Part shown: one piece after another, positions 40,944 through 49,732 of the stretch | Layout of the letters: each line of letters opens with the position of its first letter | Numbering within the stretch: the first letter of the stretch is position 1 | Origin: Mycolicibacterium sp. 018/SC-01/001 | GTDB taxonomy: Bacteria; Actinomycetota; Actinomycetes; Mycobacteriales; Mycobacteriaceae | Direction of reading: 5' to 3' | Length of the DNA stretch: 64,000 bases | Assembly (NCBI RefSeq): GCF_007096635.1 | Contig: NZ_VKAA01000019.1 | Span: forward strand, 1 to 64,000 | Translations under genes and position numbers: made by a program | The notes under the pieces: generated by a model | The model's database searches: none | What the model was told of the DNA's origin: nothing | The model's input: only the letters and a program-made list of their open reading frames with translations

Positions 40944-42328
40944 GCATCGTTTCCGAAACCGAACAGACCACCACCTCCGACCTGGGCGCGCGGGCCAACC
41001 GCCACCTGTGGGGCCACTTCGCCCGCCACGGCGGGGGCATCACGCCGACGGTCATCACCCGCGGCGACGGCGTCCACATCTGGGACAGCGACGGCAACAA
41101 GTACATCGACGGACTGTCGGGCCTGTTCGTCGTCCAGGTCGGCCACGGCCGCGCCGAGCTGGCCGAAACTGCTGCCAAGCAAGCGGAATCGCTGGCGTTC
41201 TTCCCGCTGTGGTCGTTCGCGACGCCGCCGGCGGTCGAGCTGGCCGAGCGTCTCGCCGGCTACGCGCCCGGCGACCTGAACCGCGTCTTCTTCACCACCG
41301 GCGGCGGCGAGGCCGTCGAGAGCGCCTGGAAGCTGGCCAAGCAGTTCTTCAAGCTGACCGGCAAACCCGGCAAGTACAAGGTCATTTCGCGGTCCATCGC
41401 CTACCACGGCACTCCCCAGGGCGCCTTGGCGATCACCGGGATCCCGACGTTCAAGGCGCCGTTCGATCCCCCGACACCGGGCGGCTTCCGCGTGCCGAAC
41501 ACCAACTTCTACCGGGCGCCCGAGCAATTCAGCTCCGACCCCAAGGCATTCGGCCGCTACTGCGCCGACCGGATAGCCGAGGCCATCGAGTTCGAAGGCC
41601 CCGACACCGTCGCCGCCGTGTTCCTCGAGCCCGTACAGAACGCCGGCGGGTGTTTCCCGCCGCCGCCGGGATACTTCGAGCGGGTCCGCGAGATCTGCGA
41701 CGAGTACGACGTGCTGCTGGTCTCCGACGAGGTGATCTGCGCCTACGGCCGTATCGGATCGATGTTCGCCTGCAACGATTTCGGCTACGTCCCGGACATC
41801 ATCACCTCCGCCAAGGGCTTGACCTCGGGCTACTCCCCGATCGGCGCGATGATCGCCAGCGACCGGCTGTTCGAACCGTTCAACGACGGCTCCACGGTGT
41901 TCGGGCACGGATACACCTTCGGCGGGCATCCGGTGTCGGCGGCGGTGGCGCTGGCCAACCTCGACATCTTCGAGCGCGAGGGCATCAACGACCACGTCAA
42001 GCAGAACGCCCCGGCGTTCCGGGCCACGCTGGAGAAGCTGCACGACCTGCCCATCGTCGGCGACGTCCGCGGTGAAGGCTTCTTCTACGGCATCGAACTC
42101 GTCAAGGACAAGGCCACCAAGGAGACGTTCAACGACGAGGAATGCGAGCGGCTGTTGCGCGGATTCCTGACACCGGCCCTGTTCGAAGCCGGGTTGTACT
42201 GCCGCGCCGACGACCGTGGCGACCCAGTCGTGCAGCTCGCGCCGCCGCTGATCTGCGGGCAGCGCGAGTTCGACGCGATCTACGACGTGCTGCATTCGGT
42301 GCTCAGCGAGGCCAGCCGCCGGATGTAG
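40940..42328 (+). CDS. class III aminotransferase (putrescine/omega-amino acid type)
   Basis: 462 residues, PLP enzyme. The lysine is in ITSAKGLTSGYSPIGAM, the cofactor Asp in LLVSDEVICAYGR, and the phosphate-binding region in FFTTGGGEAVESAWKLAKQ. Resembles SpuC-like diamine:pyruvate aminotransferases (Rv3329 position). With the divergent aldehyde dehydrogenase it would turn putrescine into aminobutanal and then GABA; beta-alanine or lysine-derived substrates are alternatives. Translationally coupled to the Lrp gene. Confidence 0.88.
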   Translation: MSIVSETEQTTTSDLGARANRHLWGHFARHGGGITPTVITRGDGVHIWDSDGNKYIDGLSGLFVVQVGHGRAELAETAAKQAESLAFFPLWSFATPPAVELAERLAGYAPGDLNRVFFTTGGGEAVESAWKLAKQFFKLTGKPGKYKVISRSIAYHGTPQGALAITGIPTFKAPFDPPTPGGFRVPNTNFYRAPEQFSSDPKAFGRYCADRIAEAIEFEGPDTVAAVFLEPVQNAGGCFPPPPGYFERVREICDEYDVLLVSDEVICAYGRIGSMFACNDFGYVPDIITSAKGLTSGYSPIGAMIASDRLFEPFNDGSTVFGHGYTFGGHPVSAAVALANLDIFEREGINDHVKQNAPAFRATLEKLHDLPIVGDVRGEGFFYGIELVKDKATKETFNDEECERLLRGFLTPALFEAGLYCRADDRGDPVVQLAPPLICGQREFDAIYDVLHSVLSEASRRM

Positions 42329-42350
42329 TTCCGTCGGCCAGACTGGCGGC

Positions 42351-43352
42351 GTGGCCAAACCTCGCATCGATCCCGTCCGCTGGCAGGCGCCCCCGGTGGG
42401 GGCCCTGCCCGCGTTTCCGTCCGCCGACATCGCACTGACCGCTGTTCCGGGCGGGGAACCCGAGGACGTCGTCGTCGACGGCGCCGGCCGACTGTGGACC
42501 GGCGCCCTCGACGGCAGCATCGTGCGATTCGAGGCCGACGGCACGGCGCCGGAGGTGATCGCGAACACCGGGGGCCGGCCGCTGGGTCTGGCGTTCGCCC
42601 GCGATGGCCGGCTGCTGATCTGCGACAGTCCACGGGGGCTGCTGGCGCTCGATCCCGACAGCGGGCGGATCGAGACCCTGCTCGACCAGGTCGCCGGCCG
42701 GCCGCTGCAGTTCTGCTCGAATGTCACCCAAACCGCGGACGGCACAATCTATTTCACCGAGTCGACAACCGCGTTCACGGTCGCCCACTACCTGGGCGCG
42801 ATCCTGGAGGCCCGCGGACGCGGCGCTCTGCACCGCCTCGATCCCGACGGGACCGTCTCAACCGTTGCCGACGGGCTGTACTTCGCAAATGGCGTCACGC
42901 CGACCGCCGACGGCTCGGCGCTGGTCGTCGCCGAGACGCAGGGCCGCCGGCTGTCGAAGTACTGGCTCACCGGGCCGCACGCCGGGACGTTGCGCCCGCT
43001 CGCGGAGAACCTGCCCGGCATGCCGGACAACCTGTCCACCGGTGCCGATGGCCGCATCTGGTGCGCGATGGTGACACCGGCCAACCGCCTGGCAGACCGG
43101 CTCGCCGCGGGCCCGCCGCTGCTGCGCACCCTGATCTGGCGGCTGCCCGCACGGCTGCAACCCACACCCGAATCCGTGGTGTGGGTGGTTGCCTTCGATC
43201 CCGACGACGGCAGCGCCGTGGCCGGAATGCGCACCACCCACCCGCAGCTGCGGATGGTCACCGGGATGGTGGAGAGCGGCGGACGCCTGTGGCTGGGCAG
43301 CATCGGCGGGCCCTACCTCGGCAGCATCGCGCTGAGCGCCACCGACCTGTGA
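42351..43352 (+). CDS. SMP-30/strictosidine synthase-like beta-propeller protein
   Basis: 333 residues. Repeating beta-propeller blades are visible: GEPEDVVVDGAGRLWTGALDG, RPLGLAFARDGRLLICDS, NVTQTADGTIYFTEST, ANGVTPTADGSALVVAETQ, and MPDNLSTGADGRIWCAMV. The FTEST and ANGV segments match strictosidine synthase-like proteins, whose usual bacterial activity is lactonase or hydrolase. GTG start 22 nt after the aminotransferase stop, so it may be in the same operon. Substrate unknown. Confidence 0.82.
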   Translation: MAKPRIDPVRWQAPPVGALPAFPSADIALTAVPGGEPEDVVVDGAGRLWTGALDGSIVRFEADGTAPEVIANTGGRPLGLAFARDGRLLICDSPRGLLALDPDSGRIETLLDQVAGRPLQFCSNVTQTADGTIYFTESTTAFTVAHYLGAILEARGRGALHRLDPDGTVSTVADGLYFANGVTPTADGSALVVAETQGRRLSKYWLTGPHAGTLRPLAENLPGMPDNLSTGADGRIWCAMVTPANRLADRLAAGPPLLRTLIWRLPARLQPTPESVVWVVAFDPDDGSAVAGMRTTHPQLRMVTGMVESGGRLWLGSIGGPYLGSIALSATDL

Positions 43353-43526
43353 CGCACGTGTCGTACGACACACCGTGCCACTTCAGGAATGAAAGCCCGC
43401 GAGCTGCGGTTATACCGCGCGGATCGGATGCACACCACGAAATCCGGTCGCCAGAGCACAATTTCACACAGTCAGAACCGCGCGACATCGCTCCACGGCT
43501 CCGACCCGATCAAGGGAAGAGCACCC

Positions 43527-43826
43527 ATGAGAACATTCACGATCACCACCGCCGCCGCTGCCGCCCTCACTGCGGGCGTCCTCGGACTGGCCGCCCCGGC
43601 GCTGGCCGCACCGTCCGCCAGCAGCGCCGAAGACACCATCAGCGCGCTGGAAGCCCAGGGCAACCGCGTCGTCGTCAATCGGCAGAGCAACACCCCGCTC
43701 GACGAGGCCTCGGTCGTCTCGGTCACCCGCGGGCCCGACGTCCGTCAGGCAGTACCGAACGCCACCTCCAACGGTGACAACACCCGTTCGGTCAGCAACC
43801 AGACGGTGTACGTCAACGTGCGCTGA
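43527..43826 (+). CDS. small secreted protein
   Basis: 99 residues. A Sec signal peptide (MRTFTITTAAAAALTAGVLG followed by LAAPALA) precedes a mature domain of about 70 residues: DTISALEAQGNRVVVNRQSN, then SVVSVTRGPDVRQ, ending VYVNVR. No cysteine in the mature part. The AAGGGA Shine-Dalgarno supports ATG 43527. Resembles small exported mycobacterial proteins of unknown function. Followed by a strong terminator. Confidence 0.85.
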   Translation: MRTFTITTAAAAALTAGVLGLAAPALAAPSASSAEDTISALEAQGNRVVVNRQSNTPLDEASVVSVTRGPDVRQAVPNATSNGDNTRSVSNQTVYVNVR

Positions 43827-43840
43827 GCACCGCACATACA

Positions 43841-43875
43841 CAAAGGGGCACCTCCGTCACGGAGGTGCCCCTTTG
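43841..43875. terminator. bidirectional hairpin terminator
   Basis: Perfect 17-bp inverted repeat: CAAAGGGGCACCTCCGT (43841-43857) and ACGGAGGTGCCCCTTTG (43859-43875) around a single base. It lies between two convergent small genes. The stem ends in AAA/TTT but no long U tract follows on either side, as is usual for mycobacterial terminators. Confidence 0.9.
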
Positions 43876-43900
43876 CGCGGGGGTCAGAAAGTATGTGCAG

Positions 43901-44053
43901 TCAGGCAGTGCGGGATTGGAACGACGGATGACGGCGCATGGCCTCTTCCATCGCACTGGCGCGCCGCTCGGCGGCGTTGAACGCGGGATGTGCTCGCAGA
44001 TCGACCACGCCTGCTGCCTCGGGATCCCGCCGGGTTCCGGTATCGCGTGCCAT
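43901..44053 (-). CDS. 50-residue basic protein
   Basis: Reads MARDTGTRRDPEAAGVVDLR at the start, continues through RAHPAFNAAERRASAMEEAM, and ends RRHPSFQSRTA. ATG 44053 has a good AAGGA Shine-Dalgarno 8 nt upstream. The frame ends 25 nt from the strong terminator, convergent with the secreted protein gene. A doubled HPAF/HPSF motif (R-x-HP-x-F) is separated by an alanine-rich helix. No known family; cytosolic, possibly nucleic-acid binding from its charge. Confidence 0.7.
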   Translation of the reverse strand: MARDTGTRRDPEAAGVVDLRAHPAFNAAERRASAMEEAMRRHPSFQSRTA

Positions 44054-44176
44054 ATCAACGTCCTTCCGCTGAACTGCCTGGTTTCTTCAGCGTGCTCGGC
44101 CCACCTGAGCGATTCGGTCAGTGTTGGCCGTGAAGTTGATGAGAAAGTAACCGCCGGCGCGTGCCGGTAAACACAC

Positions 44177-45322
44177 TCAGCGACCCAGCGTGAGGATGCT
44201 GATGTCCGGCGGGGCGCCCACCCGCACCGGCGGCCCCCAGAAACCCGCGCCCCGGGAGACGTACAACTGCGTACCGTCCACGGTCGACAGACCCGCGAGC
44301 GCCGGCTGGGCGAGTTCGACTGCGTAGTGGAACGGCCACATCTGGCCGCCGTGCGTGTGCCCGGACAGCTGCAGGTCTACATCGCGCTGCGCCGCCTCGG
44401 CCACCTGGATCGGCTGATGGGCCAGCAGGATCGTCGGTGTCGCGGCGTCGACCCCGCGCAGGGCGCGGTCGAAATCCGGGGGGTCGTGTGCAGACCGGCC
44501 GGCGATGTCGTTGACCCCGGCCAGATCGAACGCCGCCGCGCCGCGGCGGATCCTGGTGTTCTCGTTGCGCAGCACCTGCACGCCCAGCCCGTCGAGTTCG
44601 CGCAGCCACTCCGCGGTGTCGTCGACGAAGTACTCGTGGTTACCGGTCACGAAGAACGTCCCGTCGCGGGACACCAGGTCGGCCAGCGGCGCCGCGGCCG
44701 GTCCCAGCTGGGCGACGGTGCCGTCCACCAGGTCGCCGACCACGGCGACCAGATCGGGTTCGGTCTCGTTGATCATCCGCACGATGCGCTCGGTGTGCCG
44801 GCGCCCGAGCAGCGAGCCCAGGTGGATGTCCGACACGACGGCGATGCGGTATCCGTCGAATTGCGCGCCGAGCCTCGGCAGCCGCACCGGGACCCGCAGC
44901 ACGTCGGGCGGGCCGAGCGCGGTGGCGACGCCGACGCCGGTCACGCCGACGGCCGCGGCCCCGGCGGCCACCGCACTCGCGCGGGCGAGGAAGAGCCGCC
45001 GGTCGAGATCCGGCTCGTCGTCGCCGGATGCGCGGCGACGCCGGACGATCCGGACCAGCAGCCGGAACGGCTCGAGCACGATCAGCGCCAGCACCAGGTA
45101 GACGAGCAGACCGAACCACAGGTAACCCGGCCATGCCACCCAGCTCCAGCCGGTGGGATCGCGCCGCAGCATCAGCGCCGCCACCAGCAGCGCGGTCAGG
45201 ATCAGCAGCAGGGCAGTGAGCAGGCGACGCGTGCGGCCGCGCCGGGTGGTGGATCGCACGAGGCGGAACCAGACGTAGGCGGTCATCAGCCCGAGGATCG
45301 AGCCGAGAACGAGCAGGAACAT
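44177..45322 (-). CDS. membrane metallophosphoesterase
   Basis: 381 residues. Three hydrophobic segments (about 1-20, 34-52, 64-84) precede a twin-arginine-like motif DRRLFLARASA (108-112 onward) with its own hydrophobic stretch. A calcineurin-like phosphoesterase domain follows: AVVSDIHLG, VVGDLVDG, VTGNHEYF and LSGHTHGGQMW, all metal ligands intact. Active site probably outside the cytoplasm, as in Tat-exported YkuE-like enzymes. Substrate unknown. Divergent from dacB. Confidence 0.88.
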   Translation of the reverse strand: MFLLVLGSILGLMTAYVWFRLVRSTTRRGRTRRLLTALLLILTALLVAALMLRRDPTGWSWVAWPGYLWFGLLVYLVLALIVLEPFRLLVRIVRRRRASGDDEPDLDRRLFLARASAVAAGAAAVGVTGVGVATALGPPDVLRVPVRLPRLGAQFDGYRIAVVSDIHLGSLLGRRHTERIVRMINETEPDLVAVVGDLVDGTVAQLGPAAAPLADLVSRDGTFFVTGNHEYFVDDTAEWLRELDGLGVQVLRNENTRIRRGAAAFDLAGVNDIAGRSAHDPPDFDRALRGVDAATPTILLAHQPIQVAEAAQRDVDLQLSGHTHGGQMWPFHYAVELAQPALAGLSTVDGTQLYVSRGAGFWGPPVRVGAPPDISILTLGR

Positions 45323-45473
45323 GGGCCTCTTTCCGGGCGGCTCGGGCGGTCCCGTCAGCCTAGTGATCGTTCAACGGACACCTCGTGTGGCAGTCACTTG
45401 AGAAACTTTCATCACATCCGTCACCGCGTGGCTCACCGAGCGGACCGCGCTGATCGCCTAATCTTCAACCCCG

Positions 45474-46694
45474 ATGGCGACCTTGACCACGTTCCCGTTG
45501 CGGGTATCTGCGCTGCTCACGGCGGCGATGCTGGCGTTGGCTCCGGTCGCCGCGGCCCAACCCGCGCCGCCCGAGGCCACCACGTGCCCCTACCGGGAGT
45601 CGACCCCGCCCGCCGTCGACGCGTCCGAGGTCCCGGAATCCGGTGATCCACCGGCACCCCTGCCCGTCCCGGCCACGCCGATGGGCGGCGATGCGCTGTC
45701 CGGATGCGGCGTGATCACCGCGCCGGGCACTCCCCCGGTGCCGGGCGACATCTCGGCCGAGGCATGGGTCGTGGCAGATCTCGACTCCGGCGACGTCATC
45801 GCCGCGCGCGATCCGCACGGCCGGCACCGCCCCGCGAGCATCATCAAGGTGCTCGTCGCGATGCAGTCCATCCGCGATCTCCCCCTGCACAAGGTGGTGC
45901 CGGGCACCCAGGAGGACGCCAACGCCGAGGGCACCAAGGTGGGTGTCGGCGAGGGCGGTTTCTATTCGATCAACGACCTGCTGCACGGCCTGCTGATGCA
46001 CTCGGGTAACGACACCGCGCACGCCCTGGCGATGCAACTGGGCGGTATGGACGCCACGCTGACCAAGCTCAACGCGCTGGCCAACAAACTGGGCGCCCGG
46101 GACACCCGCGTGGCGACGCCGTCAGGGCTCGACGGGCCGGGCATGAGCACGTCGGCCTACGACATCGGGCTGTTCTACCGCTACGCGTGGAACAACCCCG
46201 TCTTCGCGAACATCGTTCACACGCAGGAGTTCTCGTTCCCCGGACGGGGCGACGGCAGCTATCCGATCGAGAACGACAACAAGCTGCTGGCCAACTATCC
46301 CGGCGCGCTCGGCGGCAAGACCGGCTACACCGACGACGCCGGCCAGACGTTCGTCGGCGCCGCCGACCACGGTGGTCGACGCCTGGTCGCGGTGCTGATG
46401 CGCGGAACCCGGCAGCCGATCGCACCCTGGGAGCAGGCCGCACACCTGCTCGACTATGGATTCGCCACAGCGCCGGGCACCAAGGTCGGCACGCTCGTCG
46501 AACCCGACCCGTCGCTGACCACCCCCGACCCCGATACGGCCGCTGCCGCCGCCGCGACGACGAACAAGGCCAGTGCGGCGCTGCCCGACGTCGACGCGAT
46601 GCCCGTGCGCGTGGGAGTGGGCGTGGTCGGGGCCGTGATCGTGTTCAGCCTGATCATGGGCGCGCGGGCGCTCAATCGCCGGCCCCAGCACTAG
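45474..46694 (+). CDS. dacB: D-alanyl-D-alanine carboxypeptidase DacB1
   Basis: 406 residues. Signal peptide (about 1-28, ending VAAAQ), a Pro-rich segment, then a penicillin-binding domain with SIIK (nucleophile Ser), SGN and KTG motifs. A C-terminal hydrophobic helix (VGVGVVGAVIVFSLIMGARAL) anchors it in the membrane. Trims the terminal D-Ala of peptidoglycan stem peptides. TAATCT lies 9 nt before the ATG. Orthologous to Rv3330. Confidence 0.93.
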   Translation: MATLTTFPLRVSALLTAAMLALAPVAAAQPAPPEATTCPYRESTPPAVDASEVPESGDPPAPLPVPATPMGGDALSGCGVITAPGTPPVPGDISAEAWVVADLDSGDVIAARDPHGRHRPASIIKVLVAMQSIRDLPLHKVVPGTQEDANAEGTKVGVGEGGFYSINDLLHGLLMHSGNDTAHALAMQLGGMDATLTKLNALANKLGARDTRVATPSGLDGPGMSTSAYDIGLFYRYAWNNPVFANIVHTQEFSFPGRGDGSYPIENDNKLLANYPGALGGKTGYTDDAGQTFVGAADHGGRRLVAVLMRGTRQPIAPWEQAAHLLDYGFATAPGTKVGTLVEPDPSLTTPDPDTAAAAAATTNKASAALPDVDAMPVRVGVGVVGAVIVFSLIMGARALNRRPQH

Positions 46695-47747
46695 CTACCG
46701 CTTGCGCCGCCACGCGATGCTCAGTGCGCCCAGTGCGCCGACGGTCGCCGCGGCTCCTGCCTGCCACGGAGCGAGGCCGGGCCGGGTGATGATCCGGTTG
46801 CGGATCACGGCCGGCCCGGGCGCCGGGACCGGTGCCTCCACCATGTTCTCCGGCAACGTCGCCGCCCACGCCGTGGAGAACAGGATCAACCGCGCGGTGA
46901 TGTAGGCGAAGACCATCAAACCGAGCACCGGGCCGAAGGTGGCACCCGCCGGACCCGTCAGCACCGACTTCAGGTAGATCGAGGCCACCAACTTGAACAC
47001 CTCGAAAGCCACCGCAGCCAGCAGGCCGGCCCGCACGCTGCTACGGAAGCTCGTCGACTCCCGCGGCAGCCGGGAGATCATCCACGTGAACAGCAGCCAG
47101 GACACCAGCAGCGACACCGCGATCGACCCGATCCGCAACAGCACCCCGGCCACCGGCGACTCCGGGACACCCAGCCAGGTCAACACGCTCTTCATCACCG
47201 AGCCGCTGGACAGGCTCGACAGGGCGACCGTGACCACGATCGCCGCGAACGTCGACAGCAACGCCAGCAGATCGGACACCTTGGTCTTGACGAATCCGTC
47301 CTGCTCCTCGCGGTAGAGGCCCCACATCTGGCTGAGTGCCTCCCGCAGGTTGGCCATCCAGCCCAGGCCCGCCCACATCGCGGTGGCGAGCCCGATGATC
47401 CCGACCGTGCCGCGGGACTCGATCGCCGAGTCCATCAGCTGCACGACCTGCTGGCCGAGGTCACCGCTGACCGCCGACGCGATCTTGGCCTTGAGCTCGT
47501 CGAGCAGCTGCGGCTGCAAGGTCAGCACGAACCCGCCGATCGCGAAGCCGACCATCAGCAGCGGGAACAGCGCGAAGATCGTGAAGTAGGTGATGCCGGC
47601 GGCGTAGAAGTCGCCCTTGCTGTCGTTGTAGCGCTGCTGGGCCCGCATGACGTGGTCGAACCAGGGCCAGCGCGTCCGAAGGCGGTCCAGGAACCCCGGC
47701 TTGTCCGCCGTCTCCTCCGGAGGGGCCGAGCTGTCCGGCGCCGTCAT
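46695..47747 (-). CDS. YihY/YhjD-family inner membrane protein
   Basis: 350 residues from ATG 47747 (GGGAGG Shine-Dalgarno 6 nt upstream). About six transmembrane helices follow a cytosolic start. Family segments: FYAAGITYFTIFALFPLLMV and RLPRESTSFRSSVRAGLLAA. Matches Rv3335c. Function unclear; related proteins have been linked to envelope glycolipid transport or, wrongly, to RNase BN. A Pro-rich tail and RRKR end finish the protein. Confidence 0.88.
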   Translation of the reverse strand: MTAPDSSAPPEETADKPGFLDRLRTRWPWFDHVMRAQQRYNDSKGDFYAAGITYFTIFALFPLLMVGFAIGGFVLTLQPQLLDELKAKIASAVSGDLGQQVVQLMDSAIESRGTVGIIGLATAMWAGLGWMANLREALSQMWGLYREEQDGFVKTKVSDLLALLSTFAAIVVTVALSSLSSGSVMKSVLTWLGVPESPVAGVLLRIGSIAVSLLVSWLLFTWMISRLPRESTSFRSSVRAGLLAAVAFEVFKLVASIYLKSVLTGPAGATFGPVLGLMVFAYITARLILFSTAWAATLPENMVEAPVPAPGPAVIRNRIITRPGLAPWQAGAAATVGALGALSIAWRRKR

Positions 47748-47760
47748 CGTCAGCCTCCCG

Positions 47761-48774
47761 TCATCGCGGTGCGAGGAATCCCAGGCGGTCATATACCCGG
47801 GCGACCGTCGTACCAGACACCTCACGAGCGCGCTGCGCGCCGGCAGCCAGGATGCTCTCCAGTTCGGCGGGGTCGGCGAGATACTCGTCGACCCGCGCTT
47901 TGATCGGGGTGACGAACTCGACGACGGCGTCGGCGGTCTCCTTCTTCAGGTCGCCGTAGCCGCGGCCCGCGTACCCCTGCACCAGGGTCTCGATCGCCGT
48001 GCCCGTCACCGCCGACTGGATGGTCAGCAGATTCGACACGCCCGCTTTGGCCTCCGGGTCGAAGCGGATCTCCCGCTCGCTGTCGGTGACCGCGGACCGG
48101 ATCTTCTTGGCCGTGCGCGCCGGATCGTCGAGCAGGCTGATCAGCCCGGCGTCGGTGGCCGCCGACTTGCTCATCTTCGCGCTCGGATCGGCCAGGTCGT
48201 AGATCTTGGCGGTGTCCTTGGGGATCATCGGCTCCGGGATGACGAACGTGTCCGGGAACCGCGCGTTGAAGCGTTGTGCGACGTCGCGGGCCAGCTCGAG
48301 GTGCTGGCGCTGATCCTCGCCGACCGGCACCAGCTCGGTGTCGTAGAGCAGGACATCGGCGGCCATCAGGATCGGATAGGTGAACAGGCCGACCGTCTGC
48401 GCGTCGGCGCCGTGCTTGGCCGATTTGTCCTTGAACTGCGTCATCCGCGATGCCTGCCCGAAACCGGTGAAACAGCCCAGCACCCAGGCCAATTGGGAGT
48501 GTTCGGGGACGTGGCTCTGCACGAACACCGTCGCGCGGGACGGGTCGACGCCCAGGGCCAGGTACTGCGCCGCCGTGGACAAGGTACGTCGGCGCAACGT
48601 CTCGGGGTCCTGGGCCAGCGTGATCGCATGCAGGTCGACGACGCAGAAGTAGGCGTCGTGGCCGTCCTGCAGCTCGACCCACTGGGCCACCGCGCCCAGG
48701 GCGTTACCCAGATGCAGCGAATCGGACGTCGGTTGCGCGCCGGAGAAGACGACGGGCTTGGCAGAGATGCTCAT
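47761..48774 (-). CDS. trpS: tryptophanyl-tRNA synthetase
   Basis: 337 residues. Class I synthetase with the HIGH-like motif PTSDSLHLGNALG and KMSKS in DPSAKMSKSAATD. ATG 48774 is supported by GGAG 6 nt upstream; the longer frame includes the family 2 repeat and is rejected. 13 nt upstream of the YhjD gene, as in Rv3336c-Rv3335c. Confidence 0.96.
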   Translation of the reverse strand: MSISAKPVVFSGAQPTSDSLHLGNALGAVAQWVELQDGHDAYFCVVDLHAITLAQDPETLRRRTLSTAAQYLALGVDPSRATVFVQSHVPEHSQLAWVLGCFTGFGQASRMTQFKDKSAKHGADAQTVGLFTYPILMAADVLLYDTELVPVGEDQRQHLELARDVAQRFNARFPDTFVIPEPMIPKDTAKIYDLADPSAKMSKSAATDAGLISLLDDPARTAKKIRSAVTDSEREIRFDPEAKAGVSNLLTIQSAVTGTAIETLVQGYAGRGYGDLKKETADAVVEFVTPIKARVDEYLADPAELESILAAGAQRAREVSGTTVARVYDRLGFLAPR

Positions 48775-48811
48775 GGTGAGCTCCAGTTTTTCATGCGCGA
48801 CCACGAACTCC

Positions 48812-48860
48812 GATTTCGGCGTGCTCATCGTCGGTGAGCGAAGACAACCACGCCGAAATC
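48812..48860. repeat. dispersed hairpin repeat, family 2, copy 2
   Basis: Arms GATTTCGGCGTG (48812-48823) and CACGCCGAAATC (48849-48860) around a 25-nt loop with GGTGAGCGA, as at 18328. The right arm contains the first bases of the xthA stop codon (48859-48861). Likely 3'-end or termination structure. Confidence 0.8.
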
Positions 48861-49671
48861 ACGCGTAGGTGACCGTCACCGGGCAGTGGTCGGACCAGCG
48901 CAGCGCGTACGCGGCGGGACGCTCGGTGCGCACGGCGGTGACGCGCGCCGCCAGATCTGCGGTGGCCAGCTGGTAGTCGATGCGCCAACCGGCATCGTTG
49001 TCGAACGCCTTGCCGCGCCACGACCACCACGCGTACGGCCCCGGCTGGTCGGGGTGCGCCACCCGCACCACGTCGACCCACCCGGTGGCCAGCAGGTCGG
49101 TCAGCCACTGCCGCTCCTCGGGCAGGAAACCGGCGCGCTTGACGTTGCCCTTCCAGTTCTTGATGTCGTTCTCGGTGTGGGCGATGTTCCAGTCCCCGCA
49201 CAGCACCGCGTCGCGCCCGTCGGCCCGCAGGACGGCCATCCGCTCGGCGACCGCGGCCATGAAGCGCTCCTTCTCGCGCTGCCGCTCGGTGTCCGCCTCG
49301 CCGGTCGGGAAATACACGCTGCCGACCGTGATGCCTGCGGTGTCGACCTCGACGTAGCGGCCGTGGTCAGCGAATTCCTCAGCGCCGCAACCGATCCGGA
49401 CTGCATCGTGGGAGGTTCGGGACACCACCGCGACGCCGTTGCGCCCTTTGACGTGCGGCGCGGCTGAGGCCAGCTGCCAGCCGTCGGCCAGCAACGGGGC
49501 CAACGCCTCGGCCACCTGCTCGTCGTCGGCGCGGGTCTCCTGCAGGCAGACGACGTCGGCCTCGGTCTGCGCGAACCATGCCAGCAGGCCCTGGTTGTCC
49601 TGCGAGCGCTGCTTGATCGCAGCACGGATGCCGTTGACGTTGACGGTGCTGATCGTGAGGGGACTCGTCAC
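48859..49671 (-). CDS. xthA: exodeoxyribonuclease III
   Basis: 270 residues. Base excision repair AP endonuclease and 3' exonuclease. Motifs: VNVNGIRAA, CLQETRADD (metal Glu), DAVLCGDWNIAH, WRIDYQLATADL and RWSDHCPVTV (catalytic His). GTG 49671 is set by TAGGGT 8 nt upstream on the minus strand. Leaderless and divergent from the hydrolase. Confidence 0.94.
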   Translation of the reverse strand: MTSPLTISTVNVNGIRAAIKQRSQDNQGLLAWFAQTEADVVCLQETRADDEQVAEALAPLLADGWQLASAAPHVKGRNGVAVVSRTSHDAVRIGCGAEEFADHGRYVEVDTAGITVGSVYFPTGEADTERQREKERFMAAVAERMAVLRADGRDAVLCGDWNIAHTENDIKNWKGNVKRAGFLPEERQWLTDLLATGWVDVVRVAHPDQPGPYAWWSWRGKAFDNDAGWRIDYQLATADLAARVTAVRTERPAAYALRWSDHCPVTVTYA

Positions 49672-49679
49672 GGCCGTCG

Positions 49680-49724
49680 ACCCTAGCGACCGTCCTTGCG
49701 GTACCGCCGGTATCACCTTAGGGT
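49680..49724. promoter_or_regulatory. divergent leaderless promoters for xthA and hydrolase
   Basis: TAGGGT occurs on both strands: complement of 49680-49685 (8 nt to the xthA GTG) and 49719-49724 (8 nt to the ATG at 49733). TTGCGG (49696-49701) lies 17 nt before the plus-strand -10. The two transcription starts are about 60 bp apart. Confidence 0.7.
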
Positions 49725-49732
49725 CGGGCGCT

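Noticed and set aside
43813..44058. 81-residue minus-strand frame overlapping the 50-codon gene
   Set aside because: It reads through the terminator hairpin and has proline/cysteine-rich shadow composition; the alternative frame has the Shine-Dalgarno and natural stop.
48775..48828. N-terminal extension of trpS
   Set aside because: It would begin inside the family 2 repeat and lacks a Shine-Dalgarno; ATG 48774 has one.
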